Below, one piece after another: positions 8,389 to 62,000 of a stretch of 62,000 bases of DNA. The DNA is from Acanthaster planci (taxonomy: Eukaryota > Echinodermata > Asteroidea > Valvatida > Acanthasteridae): contig NW_019091556.1 in the NCBI RefSeq assembly GCF_001949145.1, positions 155,405-217,404 on the forward strand, given 5' to 3'. The position numbers and the translations under genes are program-made. Position 1 is the stretch's first letter. Each line of letters starts with the position of its first letter. The notes under the pieces are model-generated. The model made no database searches. It was not told the origin of the DNA and worked only from the letters and a program-made list of their open reading frames with translations.

Positions 8389-11300
8389 AGCGATAGTTGC
8401 TGTTGATAGTAAAACATTGTTTAAACACCCCTCCTTGAGTACTTCGTCAATCATGCATTTTGTCATGCATTCAGCCGTTCTTTCCTTGCACATTCAGGTT
8501 TTCAAATAATCCCGCACTCACATTTTTCACCTTTTCAAGCGCTGAGATATTTTCTTGTCAGTTTTCTATTACCTCTCTGCACTATGTTGTAAATACCGTG
8601 CACAATGCAGTGCGCTCTTCACCATTATTTAACAGCTCATTTGCTCAGATTTCCCGCCATTACTTTGTTGTGCTTTTCTTATCGCATCGATTGCCCCAAC
8701 GCGCAGATTATCTGCGCGTATCACATGTCACTTCCCAATGCGCCAACCGGTCCCAACACTTTTTAACTACTACTTACTTAGCGATCTCCCTGAAGAAAGT
8801 AGCCAGGATTTCATCCAGCTTCCCGCCAGTTTTTCTCTGTCCAACGAAGTGTAGACAACGTGCAATTCACAGTAATTATCTCTCGCCTAATGCGTGTAAA
8901 TAGAAGCGCGTGGCTGCAGAAAGATCATCATTTCAAGTCATCACCCTTTGTTAGGGTAATTACTCCACAACCCTTCTACTGTACTATGCTCCCTTTTTAA
9001 CTTTTTGATTTTGAACTGAAGGTTCATTCAAAAGGTGAAAATGTGGGAACCTTAATGTGTGTAAACGAGAAGGGTGAAAACCAAGCAACGTGCACTTATA
9101 TGCGTAATCGTGACCGTTCTGGTTTGATACATTGTTTGTCTATTTTGTATTAAAGAAAACTGGTTTCTCTAAAGAGAAAAGGACGGATTTGTTCCTACCG
9201 TGGCTATAGTAATTTCGTTTGACTGGAACACGTGATTTATAGGTTTGCAGCAAACTTATGCCCAGTCCCTAGAAATAATATCTTTTGTAAGTTATTTTTT
9301 AACAGTTGCATTGAAAAGGTCTTCCGAGCTTTGACTTTTTCCTGCACACTATACCTTAAGCTTCTCAATGTCTGTAATGCATACATTTCATCTCACCACG
9401 GTGTGTCTTGGTCACTGGCTCATTGGATTCAAATCCTTGTCACGGGGTTAAACTGGGACAAAGAGGTCAGAGAATTTGGATCTATGTAAAGATTTTCCAT
9501 AGCTTAACTTGACTGTTCTTCTTAAGCGATTCTTTGTTTGTTTGTCGGGTCTCTACACCTTTGCTTATCTCTTTGAAGAGCTCAAAAGCTGCAGGTGGAT
9601 AGGGTTCAATGACTTGTTGCTAAACGATACCTTTTCGAAGTTTTCGCGCTCAGCCGTAACTCTCGACGTCTTCGCTGTTTTGCTTGGCTGTCGATGGAAC
9701 ATTTTTCTTACAGCGATTACCCTTGCGCAAAATGGTGGCAAGTCGGGTGCACCGTAGCAGAACGGTGATCCCTTCTACCCCAGCTCCCCTCATTTGCTGC
9801 GATCTCACTCCGGCGTGACGCCATTATTCGCACTCCATCTAACCCTCTGCCGTGCCTCATTTTCTATTCTCTCTTGTTTTGTTACTTTTGCCGCCCATAC
9901 CAACGATTTTACCCCTCTTGGGGGTAATAACGACCGTAGGGAGGCCTCTTAGATCCAATTTCAGGATCATGGTCTCTTTACTGGTTTTCCAAGACGCTGA
10001 AACGGAATGGCAATCTTAATTTCACAAGTTATCCAGTTAAGTTTGTCTGGTTTACACACTGTTTTCAACTAAAAGGCACCATGCAAAGGGATATTGCAAT
10101 CTAACGGTGTATAATTCATCCACCTAATTAAAAACAAGCAGTCCTACTTTAAGATTGCATTTAATTGATCTTGATAGCTCAAGCTTATAGTCTTTTCCCA
10201 GAAGTATTTTCGCGCTGAATCAAATACTTCCCAGATTTGACCGGATCATTTTACTACTCATTGCTGCCATTTCGAAGCGACAACACTTGAAGTTTTTTCT
10301 CACATTATCGATTCTCGTCTCCATTTCAATCCTCCACCTTTGCTTCTATAAGTCTCTCCATGTTTTGCCTGCTCAGTCTGTCTCCAATTTGCTTGGAAAG
10401 CTCTCAGTTCACTACCCAAAACTACTCAAGATACACGCCGTCTTAGCGTGCATAGACGCTACATGTCTTTCACTCTGGCGTCTCTCTATGGAAGCAGCTC
10501 CTTTGTCATAGGCTTCTCCAGTTTTTGTCTGATTGCATAGCAAGTATCCGTGTTCACACCAATTAACTCTCCATCAAATGACAGCAAATCAAGGGCGCTC
10601 TGGCAGAACCTGAGCGGTTCTGACCCGCCAGTGTCCCCCCGTCCACAAGCTGTATCCTCCCCGTGCTTTGCCCCTCGAGAACACGGTGCCAATCCTTTTA
10701 TTTTACGGTTGTCGGTCCTTTCGTTTCAGGTTGAGCGAGAAGCAATACAGGCGTATACCGGATGCCAAATGCGCGTGAGATGCTATCGTGGACTTGTTTT
10801 TCGCGCCAAAAGAAAAAAAAAGACAGAAAACCTGTCAGCTGTTTCCTGTATTCTACAATCTCAAACAAGGAAAGTATCCCCCAAATAAACCTGAACGAGG
10901 GTCCTTTCTGATAACTTTACCTTCGCAGATAACATAGCAGAAAACTTGGCAACCCATTTCCTCCATTTTGACTTTGTCAATTCAAACCAAACAACGCCTG
11001 GCCTGCTTTGTTTACAATTCTAACAATAAAAAGTCACCATAAATACACACACATGTAAAAATCTAGTAAAGACGGCCTCAACACAATATCACAACACGAA
11101 AATGAATCAAGAACTCTCTACGTAACGTTGCATGTTGCCAACTAAAAGAAGATTCTCAATTCACAGCGTTACTGACAGAGGCCGATGGAGAATTCGCGTA
11201 AAATGTCACAAACAATATAACAATAACTGAGGTGGTAATAGTTATGGTAATCATAAAACAACAAATATGTGTTCCAAATTTGAATTCCGATTACAATTGA

Positions 11301-11779
11301 ATTGTTAACATGAGAGATGGTTGATGATGCGGAACCTCACAAAAATTGATGGTATACATGAAACAGCCGATAATTTTCATCGGGGAAGTGAGAAATGAAT
11401 AAATGTGCAAATCCATAAAGCTGCGCCGTTGCTTTATACGCTCCCATTTATATTGTCTGCTAAGTTTTGGGATGATCCAGAACGCACTTTTGCTTGAAAA
11501 CGTAAAGAAAAATAGACAAATCGAGAAATATTGGTCCAAAATCTGGATATGCTCAAGAAGGAGGAATTTGACTGGGATGTAGGTTCGTGAAACACTAGCT
11601 CTTTTTGCATTCTTACAGCATCATGAGATTGCATGTGAACCAGTCAAATGTGAATCTCAAGTAAATTCTTGTTAAATCAAAGCTCATGCATAGCATATAA
11701 GAAATACATGTATTTAAAAAAAGTAAACGTGATTTTCAAAAGCTTATAAATTTATTCTGAACTACTTGTAATTAATTAG

Positions 11780-11998
11780 CCTAACCAGTCCCGCCCACTT
11801 AGCTAAGCCCCGTCCCGCCCACATAACCCAGCCTATATAGGCCACCAACTTACCCAGCCTAGTCCCACCCATTTACCCAGCCCAGTCCCATCCAGCCCAG
11901 CCCAGAGCAGTCTAACCCAGGTGAAGCTCAATTAGTAAAGTAACCTAACCTTGGCCACCTGTTAATAGCCCAGCCCAATCCAATCTGTCCTATCCCAT
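11780..11998. repeat. Degenerate C-rich minisatellite
   Basis: Units of roughly 23 nt resembling ACCCAGCCTAGTCCCACCCA recur several times between 11780 and about 11920. They decay into isolated CCCAGCCCA blocks up to about 11998. The strand asymmetry (C on the + strand, almost no G) makes this stretch stand out from the AT-rich surroundings. Confidence 0.55.
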
Positions 11999-13840
11999 CA
12001 CTTCCTCTGCTATAAAGTACTGGCCGGTAACATTGAAAGAAAATAACAAAACTAACAACTCACCAAACAATACGTCTTAGATGATATTCCCAAATCGTGA
12101 TTTTTTTCAAATGAAAGGATTTTTCGTCGGTGAGAGATTTTGATGTGTACTCACGTAAAAATCCAAGGTCGGAAACGTAGTCTTCATAGCTGCAGGATCA
12201 GTATGGTTCTATCCATCAGCACTTGTGGTTCGTAGAAAAATCCTCAGTTCCATACAGTAAATTTTTAATATTTTGTAAACTTAATGCAGTACATTTCGGT
12301 AGCTGCAACATTATTATACATGTACAATTCTATTTGATCCTGGAAGGCCTGTGAACTTAGGCACTGCGATCCACCGATGGTGACTACGTGGCATGAATTC
12401 CATTTCGAGGACAAACGCACACAAGTATTGCGTGGTGTAGGCCTATGCCATGAATGGAACACTCGGACTGTTACACAACCAAGATCCAGTCGAGATGCAA
12501 GCGCATAATTAAGGAAAGAGAGATCTTTTACTTGTGCAGAGCTAGTCAAAACTGAACAATGGATCGAATTCATGACATAGCTCGAAGTATTAGTAAGAAA
12601 CCACACTTTTTATACCCATGTATACACTAGACAATACGGTAGAAGGGACGAACGTGTGTGGTTTAAATCAGAGTTGAAGTCTTTGAATCAAAGACTCTCA
12701 TTCCACTTTTTCGTCATTTCTCATCAAATAAATTGAATTTTACCCTAGATTTGTTTTCGATTTTAAATTAATTCTTTTAATTCTCTTAAATTAATTTATA
12801 TATGCCAGGGCTGAACCTGTCATTGTGAAATAAAAAAATAATACAAATTTATTAAAATCTATGCATTTTAATTTGAAATTTAAAAACTTTCCAGCTGAAG
12901 CGCATGGAATACAAAGAGTTGGTCTGGCATTTTTATTAAGAGAATATTGAAATGGTAAAAGAGCAAGGGTTAACTTGACTTTTTATTGATGACATAACTT
13001 TTTTTGACCGAAAACATTTGGAGAAAATTAAACAAATTTTTACTGTGATAAAATCTGACAACTGGTGAAAATGCACAAATTTAAGTGTATGTTAATTCTG
13101 ATTCTCGTAACAAAAAACATGCAGAAACTGAAAGACAAATGGAATGCACCACGGAGCAGTTATTCCGAGTGTCGATATTTATCTTTATTTTAAAATCAGT
13201 CGGTCAAGTATAATAATTCATATATTCGTCTACATCAAATGACTTGCATATTAACTTAAAAGGGGACTGCCATTTTTTGTTCATTACAGTACTCAAATGA
13301 GGGCGCTATTCAACATGAATGCCCATTTTATAGACTTTCTGAGCAATGTTATCAGTTATGTAAAACAATATCAAATCCCCTTCACCAGTACCAGTTTCGG
13401 CAAGTTTTAGAACAGAACACAACCACACAACGCCAATTCATTGACAATATCTCAGATTTCTCAGAGTAATCTGTTGCCAAAACACAGAATACATATTTTC
13501 ATATGGGGACGATGTGTAAAGAAAACGATGCACCATGCTACACGAACAGACAGATATACGCATAAATATAGACAGGACACAAATACATTGGCTTCATAAA
13601 CTTTATATAAACATACACAAGTCACTTTTAGCCTCTTTTGTAGCTTAGTCTTTGGAGATTTATATTTCTTTCATTAATATTCGTAAATAAAGTATCGTAA
13701 ACGACGAAATAAATGGGATATATATGTATCCACATCAATTAAAATATTCTCCGACTCGCATGTTTTTAACGGGTTATACAATGAGATTATCGTATGAAAC
13801 AATCAGGAATTTAACCCTTGTATCTCGTCTCAGTTAATAT

Positions 13841-14004
13841 GGGGTTTCACAATAGCACGCCTCCAAGAGATTGCGACGCGTTGGCCAATCACAATGCGCG
13901 AAACCTCTCGACCCTTTCCAAACGCGCATTGGCTCGACAGATCTCGCGCATTGTGATTGGTCAACGCGTTGCAAACTCTTGGTGGCGCACTATTGTGAAT
14001 TGCC
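13841..14004. mobile_element. Palindromic MITE-like element C, copy 2
   Basis: A 164-bp imperfect palindrome of the same design as the element at 6481-6644. The arms contain CCAAGAG, a TTGCaACGCGTTGrCCAATC-like block, ACAATGCGCGA and TCGACC, and meet near 13920. The arms match each other better here than in copy 1, suggesting a younger insertion. No ORF is present. Confidence 0.65.
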
Positions 14005-14111
14005 TGAATTGTTAATACAGCTCGCATTACATGAACAACATCCCATTTTCTCCCCAGAAACCCTGTAAATTTCAATAATTGTTACGATGTGCAGATGGTG
14101 ATTATAAATAG

Positions 14112-14147
14112 ATGACGTCATCAGAAGAATTGAAAAGATGACGTCCT
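14112..14147. promoter_or_regulatory. Paired CRE-like motifs
   Basis: A perfect palindromic cAMP-response element (ATGACGTCAT at 14112-14121) is followed by a second GATGACGTC about 26 bp further on. CREB/ATF-family factors bind this consensus. The position, 2.3 kb beyond the Pax6 stop codon, does not show which gene, if any, they serve. Confidence 0.3.
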
Positions 14148-16422
14148 AACGGAAGAAACTTGATTACCAATAATGCTGAAAAAAGGCACAGCTGACGAAC
14201 AAAAGGGAAAAATACACGTACACTGCAAACATCAAACGTCTATCATTCCAACAAAGATGAAGTCTTATGAACAAGATTCAGGGCTGCCATTAGTGCTCCC
14301 AATTTCAACTCTGGTAAAGGGTTGATGAGGCCTTTTGGAAAAAAAAAACAAGCATTGACGAAAACCAAACCAAAGTTAAGAAGTCTTTGCGAAACAATTT
14401 ACTTTTCTCCTGTTGTCATTGTTTCGTTAGGGTAACTTCACGTCAGAAATACCGACAAAAATAGTTAAACATTTCATAAAGATAGTCCCGCTTGGACCCG
14501 TGTAGGTGACACGATTTTGGCAGGAAGTTCGCATCCTACCAAAACGCGATTATAAACATTTCAATAAAACACTTCAAGGTTAATATGCGTAGCTCACACG
14601 GAATGTCTTTTTGTTCACAACCCTTTAACATTAGTAATCCAACCGTCCAACTCCATAAAATTTCCCACAAGTTATTATTTCAGGGTGAAGAATTAAGGTG
14701 TCCACAGGGAAAAAACTGATTCTCAAACTGACAGCATCAACGGCCGCGTTCTCTCCGTTTGGGGCGGCTCGCTTCTAGTAAGGTCAGAGGTTACTTCCAC
14801 CAAATCGATGGGGCATGCAATTTGTCACTTTCGAGCCCCTATCCCGTCTCCGAGTAGGCTTCAAGAGAAGTTTTAAAACCCCTAATACGGTTAACTTCGG
14901 TCTGGGGGACACTGAACTCCCTATGGAGCCAAATTTTAGATGACATGTATTTTCTATGTGGTTTGGTAAGGCCAGTGATTCACATACGGAGCAGGCGTTC
15001 AGTAAAGCCGACATTGAAAACAAAGCCAGGATATGAAAAAAAAGAAGAACCTGCCGCTAGAGGGCCATTAACGCAAATGGCATATAAGCCGTTCCTAACA
15101 AGAGTCGTCATACTCCAATGTTTCACAACACTCGCAAATAGTCCTTTCATAAAATGGAAAAGACGACAGGTAGGCTTACCATAAAACTCCTACTTTACTT
15201 TTGTTCGACAAGCGGCCCAGTTAAAACCCAAACCTCAGGGAAATGTCAGTAGCAAAATCATCACGGTTGAAAAGACAAATAAACCCAACTAGCTCGGTTG
15301 GCTATGTCCAGATATAAAAAAAGACAAATAGTAATAATACACCAGAGATTATTTACTGTAACAACGATACCATAAAATCACTAATCATCATTGAATAAAG
15401 CTATTCTAACTATAGAACCGGTTTGCACTACTGGCTGTTATCGGCTATACTACATTTTACCACTACCATTTTCAAGACGACATAAGACAAATATTTTACA
15501 AGAATCGGCTGACTTTTTAAATCATCTATCCCATTTCATATTTAACATCGACGACAAAACGTTCCTGAGATAGTAGAAAAGAAAGCAAAATTTCAACTAA
15601 AATGTCCAAAAATCACAGTCGGTGAGATTCGACATTAATTATCTCAGTACAGTGTGGACTTAATACGGTGGCCTATACATGACACAGAACTCGACAACTA
15701 CTTCAGTCGAAATCCTACAAACAAGTTAGGAGATGCCTCGAGTTACATCAAATCTGGTGTGACGACCCGTAGATGAATTCTTGCCTAATATTTTTCTCCA
15801 TTGGAAGCCACACCCAGCCTCTTTTTAAAACCTTTCAGCCTCATTTTGAAACACATGCAGATATCATTTCAATACATTACTGCTAACAACCGTCTTTCCA
15901 GATAACGTCGTGGTCGGTGGATATCCCTTATTTAAACCGACTCTACACTCTCGAGTCTGAGTTGGTGACTCCGTGGCCCATCACTCACCTTTATGTACAT
16001 CAGAACGAAATATCACTGTATTTGTTGCACTTAGGAAATGACATCTACCCCGACCAACGACCTTTGACCGCAGTAACCTCTCTCTGAGCATGCCACTGGT
16101 CATCATGTTTGAAGCATCACCTTTCGTCTTGTAAGTTTCGGCACTGATCAGTTCCAGGAAGTTCCGCGTTCTAACCAAAAGAGGGTGGTTGCCGATACGA
16201 ACAGAAACACAGAATATCTACAGTTTCTCCCGCTCCAAAGCTCCATCAAGTCTCACTATAGCAACAACAACCTTGAGCTCATGATTTGTTCTCACGGCCA
16301 TACGTTCTCATTTCTTGTCAAGCTCTTCCCATTCCTCGGTGCCAATCAACCTCTATCCCGAGTTTTGGAATCAGCAGGGCCGTCTACAGGTGGTCACAAT
16401 AAGTAGTCCATCAGTTTGGTGT

Positions 16423-59065
<42,643 letters not shown>

Positions 59066-62000
59066 ACTGCCGGTAAAATCTCAGACTCTTATAGTGTTCT
59101 TTCTAGTTTTTGGTGGCTTCCAAGCGCTTGTCCCGGAGCACCAGATGAGAAGTGTCAAATTGCCCCGAGATATTGACTCTCCGGGCGAGTTACGTTTTCA
59201 CCAAATCGCACAAGCAGTCTGTACCGATGACTGGAGGGTTTACACCGGGGGAATGCAGTCTCCTTTGCACGGTAAAATAAAAACAAGAAAAGGCCGCCCA
59301 GATTGTCCCAGCTGACTAGGACCGAAAACAAGACAATCGCACCGGCCCTGACTTTCTTGCCAGACCACGTTCTCTAGACACCCCAAGGCTAGTCCGTCCG
59401 AGGCGTTATGATCTTCCCCAACTCTCGACTGATTGTGGTCTCTACAGCCCCTGTGGGTTTATGGACTTATCTCTACCCTATTATGTCAGTTCAACTGAGA
59501 ACCGTCTCAGCACATAGCCGCAGCGCCTATTACACACACTCGTGAACTTGGCCTCACTCTACGGCTCATTTGCATACCACTGACCTCTAATTTTTTTCCC
59601 TATTGCCGGCACCTATAGACATGGCATGGAAAGCCATACCTGTTCAACGTTATAGAGTCTGCCGGCGTGAACTAATCGGAGTTAAGTAGGAAAGATCAGC
59701 AGAGGGCGCCCTAGCCTATAGCCAGAGGGAATCCGCGCCCTTGGCCGCGCGTTGTGAACCTGACGTAGGGAGCAGCAGCCAACGAACGATTGCGCTTGAC
59801 AGCGACCATTCCATCATCGTTTTGGCTATTTACGCTATTGCGTTCAAACTCTGTCGTACGTACGCTATGCAAACATCGACTCTCTCCGACTACGCCCATT
59901 TCGAAGTTTTCCAATTGGGCCAAGACTCTGCCTGGTGCTCTACAAGCATTTATTTATTTATTGACTTTTCTAACCTGATTAATGTCACATCTATGCATGT
60001 TATTTAGTTATATCCATATCGTCAACATTTCTTGCCCTTGAAAGTGAAGTGTTTTCACATCACTCAAACCATTCACAGTATTGTAACTGTCACGAAACAT
60101 GTACGTGTTGAAAACACGACTTTGTGTTTGAATGAAAAGACAAAAGACTGTAACCAGGAAGAAAACACAACCAGCCAATTACACGAAACAAATGAAAATA
60201 GTGTCGTTGAAGAGCCGTTCCTTCAATGACTCGTGAACTATTATCATGCCCAGCTAGCACAGTGCATACAATTGGCCCGCCCACATTCAGTTCATGTGCA
60301 ATTTCGTCTTTATTGTTAACAACCTCGTTAAGCAAGTGAAATAATTTCCCAATGAAAATTGTACCGGTACAGCGAGCACATAGTAATCTTTAATGAGTTG
60401 GTGAGAAATAATACGCATGTAGTTAAATCACCCTTAAGCTTGTTTACTCAGGTATGCACCATCTACACGCTTGTTACGATTTCCCTTCGGATTTCGAAAT
60501 CAGGCAATTGGCGTGTTTACTTCCAATATCGTGATGGGGCTTGCACGCGAGCAGCTCACCATACGACAGTGAAATTGTAAATATTAAACTCGCTGCAAAT
60601 TAATGGACAAAAAACGAGGAAACGAACGGATTTGGGTCATAGAGATGTGGAAATCTTGAGGAAAGAGGAGTTTTTTCTATAAAAAATGGTCTTAAAATTC
60701 AAAAGCTATCTGAATGATATAAACGTTTTCATGACAACTGACAACAAACTACGAGTGCCGCTGGGATTAAAAATAGAAAATGAAGTCACACACACAGAAT
60801 ATTGTCACCTGTGAATATTTTCCACAAAATTCACAACACAACTTACGGGTTTAATATCTAACAACTCTCCTCCGATATGGCCATTCCGGTTCGATTTCCC
60901 ACCCGAAGTCTTAATTCAAACACACACCGAACGAAATTGACTTACTGGGACAACTGATAGGAAGAATTCGTTTCTTTCGATTACAGTTTAGGGCGAGAGT
61001 GCGCGCTTATAAACTTATCCAAGATATTTGACACGTGAGAGTGTTTAGTAATGCATGAATAACGTAAACATGAGCCTCAAACCTTCCAAGAAATCGAAAC
61101 AAATTCGATTGCAGCGGGCATAAGTAGAGGAGAAGAAAAATTGGCGCGAAAGCAGAAACGCCGATTTGTCTTTCGGGGTTTTTCCCCTATCTTCGGCGAC
61201 CGTCTGCTCAGTCGCTCGGGGCAACACCTGAGACCCACCGACAAAGAGATAGCAGGCGGGAATTACAGGCAGAACGTCTGGAGGCGTTTGATGAGGCCGA
61301 AACGCGACCGTGACTCTGAGGGAGGAAATTTTTATCTGGAAAAAAAAAGATTCAATCCCCTTCCAGCGCTCTGTACGCGCCAGCCTCTACGATGCGTTAA
61401 TTCCTACCTCCGGGAGAATTAAAATCGCTCAAGCTGGCGCTAATTCGATACATCCCACCCGACTGCCAGAAATGGTATCGACCATTGCCTCATTAATTAT
61501 ACGGTAGCCTTGACCCGGGCGAAGTGCATTCAGACCAGCTTGCAGGGGAGTACAGTTGGGGGGGGGCTGATTTCGACTGGCTACTCGGATCCCAGGCGGC
61601 ATGCTTCAGAAAAATCCCCAAGGAAACGAACATCGGGTAGGCCCAGTAAAGTGCCAAGTGGTGCCAGCTACAAAAAAGGGTCCGCTGGAAGAAAAGCGCA
61701 ACCTCTGTCTACACTTTTGGCACAGCGGGGCGCCCGGCGCACCGCGCCTGAAATTTCATTCAACCGCGGTGCTCACAGAGCAGCTTGCCCGCGTTAAAAA
61801 CAGTTCCCGAACACTGCTGCCAGCAACATTTCCCTCTCACAAAAGATAACTGGATGTTTGGAGGTTTTTTTCCTCCCTTTTTTCACCCAATGCAATTAAA
61901 TCCACACCCCGTGTAATTATTCCCATTTCTTGGTTGCGGGGGAAAGACTGTATTTTTACAGCCTTTACGTGAAGATTTCATTACTTAATCAGCGGTTTTA
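59066..62000 (-). promoter_or_regulatory. Pax6 5' flank, probable promoter or 5' UTR region
   Basis: No further coding exon is seen upstream of the Pax6 ATG. The stretch about 61.1-61.8 kb is richer in CpG and GC than the rest of the window, and open frames there are by-products of that composition. A perfect octamer (ATTTGCAT) occurs at 59568-59575. No transcription start could be placed; vertebrate PAX6 has several promoters and non-coding 5' exons, so the same may hold here. Confidence 0.4.
59568..59575. promoter_or_regulatory. Octamer motif ATTTGCAT
   Basis: An exact POU/Oct consensus about 500 bp upstream of the Pax6 start codon. One such 8-mer near a gene can occur by chance, so function is unproven. 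Confidence 0.25.

Larger units (their letters stand above)
7846..16422. other. Intergenic region between two convergent genes
   Basis: This 8.6 kb separates the 3' ends of the LRR/protease-like gene (+) and Pax6 (-). It includes both 3' UTRs, CAG/CAA low complexity at 8331-8388, a C-rich degenerate minisatellite around 11780-11998, a very AT-rich block at about 12.7-13.8 kb, foldback element C copy 2 and two CRE-like motifs. Open frames here, including a 147-codon one at 8460-8903, show no domain, signal peptide or repeat structure and are not called as genes. Confidence 0.6.

Noticed and set aside
8460-8903. 147-codon open frame on the + strand in the intergenic region
   Set aside because: Phe/Ser/Leu-rich composition expected from T-rich DNA, no signal peptide, domain or repeat, and no splice partner.
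59605-59720. Resemblance to 5S rRNA (CCATACC and a GGAGTTAAGTAGG block)
   Set aside because: Spacing and the box C region do not match 5S, and GCCGGC-bounded inverted repeats at 59605-59666 explain the structure better as a small palindromic repeat.

Overview
This window is animal genomic DNA: spliced genes, long AT-rich introns, GT-AG boundaries and many short foldback repeats. Two protein-coding genes can be reconstructed, and both give continuous reading frames across every inferred splice junction. Pax6 is typical of invertebrate deuterostomes: it has a [19 protein letters not shown] entry into the paired domain, and vertebrate exons 5 and 6 are one uninterrupted exon. The recurring TAGGCCTA octamer and abundant miniature foldback elements also suit a marine ambulacrarian. 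I favour an echinoderm, but the sequence alone does not prove it.

Left part (about 2.2-7.9 kb, + strand): a four-exon gene for a secreted protein of 995 residues. It has a signal peptide, a cysteine cap (LRRNT), about 21 leucine-rich repeats, a C-terminal cysteine cap (LRRCT), a short linker, and a trypsin-fold domain that lacks the catalytic His and Ser. Its last intron, between the LRR part and the protease-like part, holds three foldback (MITE-like) elements side by side. A polyadenylation signal follows the stop codon.

Middle (about 7.9-16.4 kb): intergenic DNA between the convergent 3' ends of the two genes. It holds low-complexity tracts, a degenerate C-rich minisatellite, a second copy of one foldback element and paired CRE-like motifs.

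Right part (about 16.4-59.1 kb, - strand): the complete Pax6 coding region in eight exons (464 residues), spread over 42.6 kb. In gene order the exons encode a 36-residue N-terminal leader, the paired-domain body, the end of the paired domain plus linker, the first part of the homeodomain, homeodomain helix 2 and the start of helix 3, the end of the homeodomain plus proline/serine/threonine-rich (PST) region, an unusual His-rich PST exon, and the conserved C-terminal tail. Introns 1-4 are 6.7-14 kb long, while introns 5-7 are 0.4-1.1 kb. Intronic features include a perfect RFX X-box-like palindrome 230 bp upstream of exon 3, a hairpin just after exon 3 with TTAGGG-like ends, a second strong hairpin, and a PIF/Harbinger-like MITE.

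Far right (59.1-62 kb): the Pax6 5' flank, including a CpG-denser block near 61.1-61.8 kb and an octamer motif. No bacterial-type, CRISPR, rRNA or intact tRNA feature was seen. The two genes have no evident functional link; they are simply neighbours.
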